From assembly GCA_000222875.2 (NCBI GenBank), contig AFRD01000033.1:62001-126000 (forward strand): a stretch of 64,000 nucleotides of DNA, written 5' to 3'. Made by a program: the position numbers and the translations under genes. Positions 62,442 through 64,000 of this stretch are shown here, piece by piece (within the stretch, counting starts at the first letter, position 1; the number at the start of each line of letters is the position of its first letter). The stretch is from Periglandula ipomoeae IasaF13 (lineage: Eukaryota; Ascomycota; Sordariomycetes; Hypocreales; Clavicipitaceae). Under the pieces are notes generated by a model. The model was not told the DNA's origin, searched no databases, and saw nothing but the letters and a program-made list of their open reading frames with translations.

Positions 62442-63361
62442 TTCGTACATAGGTAGCTTTTTTTAGTTCCCCTAAAGTGGACTTCTGCTCTGTATTCTGT
62501 AAAAATGTAACACGATGCTTTCGGAATTTGAGCTTTGAGTCCTCCATTCCTATTAGGCTGATTGGATGCAGGACGTGTACGGACCTTTGTCGGTTAGTCT
62601 CTGGCTCTGAGAATGATGCATATATAACCAGGCGGAAAAGACAATCTATAGGACTAGGGTTTACTTGAAAATCGCGTATGCGGGGTATCACTATTCGGAG
62701 CGGTATGTCTGTACTCATGGTTCTACCACAGAACGTTGGATGCTTTGCGATCATCAAGCTTCAACCCCACGGCGTAGAATATAAATGTTGGCTTCAATGG
62801 TGACTTTAGCAGCAGCGATAGTAGCAGCAGCGAAGCAAGGCCTTCAAGAACATCAACAGTATGAACAACAAAGCTGGCAGCAGCGGCTTAAATATAGCTC
62901 TTACGGCGGCCTTGACTAGCATATGCCACTAAATTAGAATGGAACCTTCAATATAAAGTAGGCCAACCAAGAGCATTTCCGGCCTGTAACGCCTCTCACT
63001 ATAAACCCTCAACTAGGTTTATCCCTTTGGAACTAATCACAGTTATCGCAAGTCTTAAGTTGTTGGATTGATTTGCATTAGCAATCTCAACCAAGTTATT
63101 GGAATTGTTTTAGGAATGCAAGCAGTACTAGGACAAAGACAGGGCTATTTACGTAAATCTACTGTATGTGAGCACTATGTTTTCAAAATATTTCACCCTC
63201 TTACCTATATAGAATACTCGTTTTTAGTAGCTCTATACTCGTATGCGAAAGCCTTCTAATCTATCTAATTCAATTGTATTCGCAAGTGACAATAGCTTCG
63301 AGAGGCGCAAAGGCCACATGCTGCCACAGCGACATCGCAACGAGGTGCCTGGAATGCAAGA
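62442..63361. other. AT-rich intergenic region
   Basis: About 920 nt, with an AGCAGCAGCGATAGTAGCAG microsatellite-like patch at about 62808-62832 and an AT-rich stretch from 62880 to 63300 that differs in composition from the rest of the window. No coding frame is supported. It could be the edge of an eroded repeat. Confidence 0.4.
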
Positions 63362-64000
63362 TCAACTCTCATGAACTGCCGAAATAGCCTCGTACATGAC
63401 GCAAATAACACCATACGTATACTTATCCTGTACAATCGACTGCATCTCAGACATCAAGTCTAACGCCTTGATGATCGTCTCCATCCAATCTAGTAGCATT
63501 ATATTCTGCTTTGTATTGCTTTTCAGGTGATGACCCTGCTGGTTGCGTTGTATTGCAAGTGAGAGTAACATTAGGCAACAAATTTGCTTGACATATGACG
63601 AAAGGAAAGTCACTGACGCAAAATTCCAATTCCATAGACCTAGAACGAAGTTTATAGCTTCATTGGCCACGGAGCAAGCAAGACCTAACATTTTCCAATG
63701 ATAGTCCGACAGCGGTTCTCGTCCTTCCTGTGCATCGATCATGACATGTGCTACCAATAAATGGGCAAGAAAAAGCCGGCAAATGTTGCATTGGAATGTA
63801 AGGTCAAATAAGTTATTGGAAAAATCTTCTTGCTCTTCAGGGCTTTTCACAAGCTCATCTGAGAGATATAACTTGGAGTAGCAAGCCTCGAGGTGACAAG
63901 CCCTTTTGAATCTCCTGTAGAGATAGGTGATGGCTTTGCGAAAAAGACTTTTGAATCTGGTTGAATACAACACAGACTTCAATACCACTGTACAATAGCG
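63362..64000 (-). CDS. Unknown protein, C-terminal part (open at right edge)
   Basis: The frame is open from base 64000 down to a stop at 63362, so the true start is outside the window. About 212 residues are visible: a basic beginning (RRFKRACHLEAC), an acidic linker (SPEEQEDFSNN), then amphipathic and hydrophobic helices (FLAHLLVAHVMI, CCLMLLSLAI). Helical content is reminiscent of the C-terminal regulatory half of fungal transcription factors, but I see no diagnostic motif. Base composition is more AT-rich than its neighbours. Confidence 0.4.
   Translation of the reverse strand, partial: RYCTVVLKSVLYSTRFKSLFRKAITYLYRRFKRACHLEACYSKLYLSDELVKSPEEQEDFSNNLFDLTFQCNICRLFLAHLLVAHVMIDAQEGREPLSDYHWKMLGLACSVANEAINFVLGLWNWNFASVTFLSSYVKQICCLMLLSLAIQRNQQGHHLKSNTKQNIMLLDWMETIIKALDLMSEMQSIVQDKYTYGVICVMYEAISAVHES

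Noticed and set aside
1..64000. CRISPR array, insertion sequence or phage-like system
   Set aside because: No regularly spaced repeats, terminal inverted repeats or transposase motifs were seen; the content is eukaryotic (fungal).

Overview
The window looks like nuclear DNA of a filamentous ascomycete (Pezizomycotina, probably Sordariomycetes and perhaps Hypocreales). The reasons are short GT..AG introns of about 40-85 nt, a giant multimodular NRPS, a P450 plus ABC-C transporter pair, a fungal-type Zn2Cys6 regulator, a secreted peptidylarginine deiminase and a WSC-bearing GH3 beta-xylosidase. The order is an inference from protein style, not from a search.

Layout. 1-1081 (-): 5' part of a WSC-GH3 beta-xylosidase, apparently intact, running off the left edge. 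2027-32627 (-): one NRPS gene of about 30.6 kb, domain order A-T / C-A-T / C-A-T-E / C-A-T / C-A-T-E / C-A-T-E / C-A-T / C-A-T / C-T (8 adenylation, 9 carrier, 8 condensation and 3 epimerization domains). 34644-36203 (+): cytochrome P450. 37426-42624 (+): 13-exon ABC-C (MRP-type) exporter. NRPS, P450 and ABC transporter form a natural-product cluster with the NRPS divergent from the other two. 42.6-47.6 kb is gene-poor. Then come an RWD-domain protein (-, 47584-48357), a secreted alpha/beta hydrolase (-, 49295-50500), a secreted CHRD-domain protein (+, 52452-53066), a Zn2Cys6 transcription factor missing half its zinc cluster (+, 53971-55613), a protein-arginine deiminase (+, 56069-57892), an MFS transporter (-, 58817-60510), a beta-lactamase-fold serine hydrolase (+, 61058-62441), and an open frame of unknown function at the right edge (-).

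The dominant signal is decay. The NRPS frame is broken about 25 times: 10 in-frame stops, 13 small frame changes, and two in-module deletions of about 50 and 300 nt. Two of its nine carrier domains have lost the phosphopantetheine serine. P450, ABC transporter, RWD protein, hydrolase, deiminase, MFS and beta-lactamase-like genes each carry at least one frame break or internal deletion, and the transcription factor lacks its N-terminal zinc half. Only the GH3 fragment and the CHRD gene read cleanly. Splice sites and motifs around the breaks are well preserved, so inactivation looks recent. An error-rich assembly could explain single-base indels, but not easily the nonsense substitutions, the deletions or the serine losses. 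If the decay is real, this is a relic nonribosomal peptide cluster inside a decaying chromosomal segment, as might be seen in a host-restricted or symbiotic lineage.
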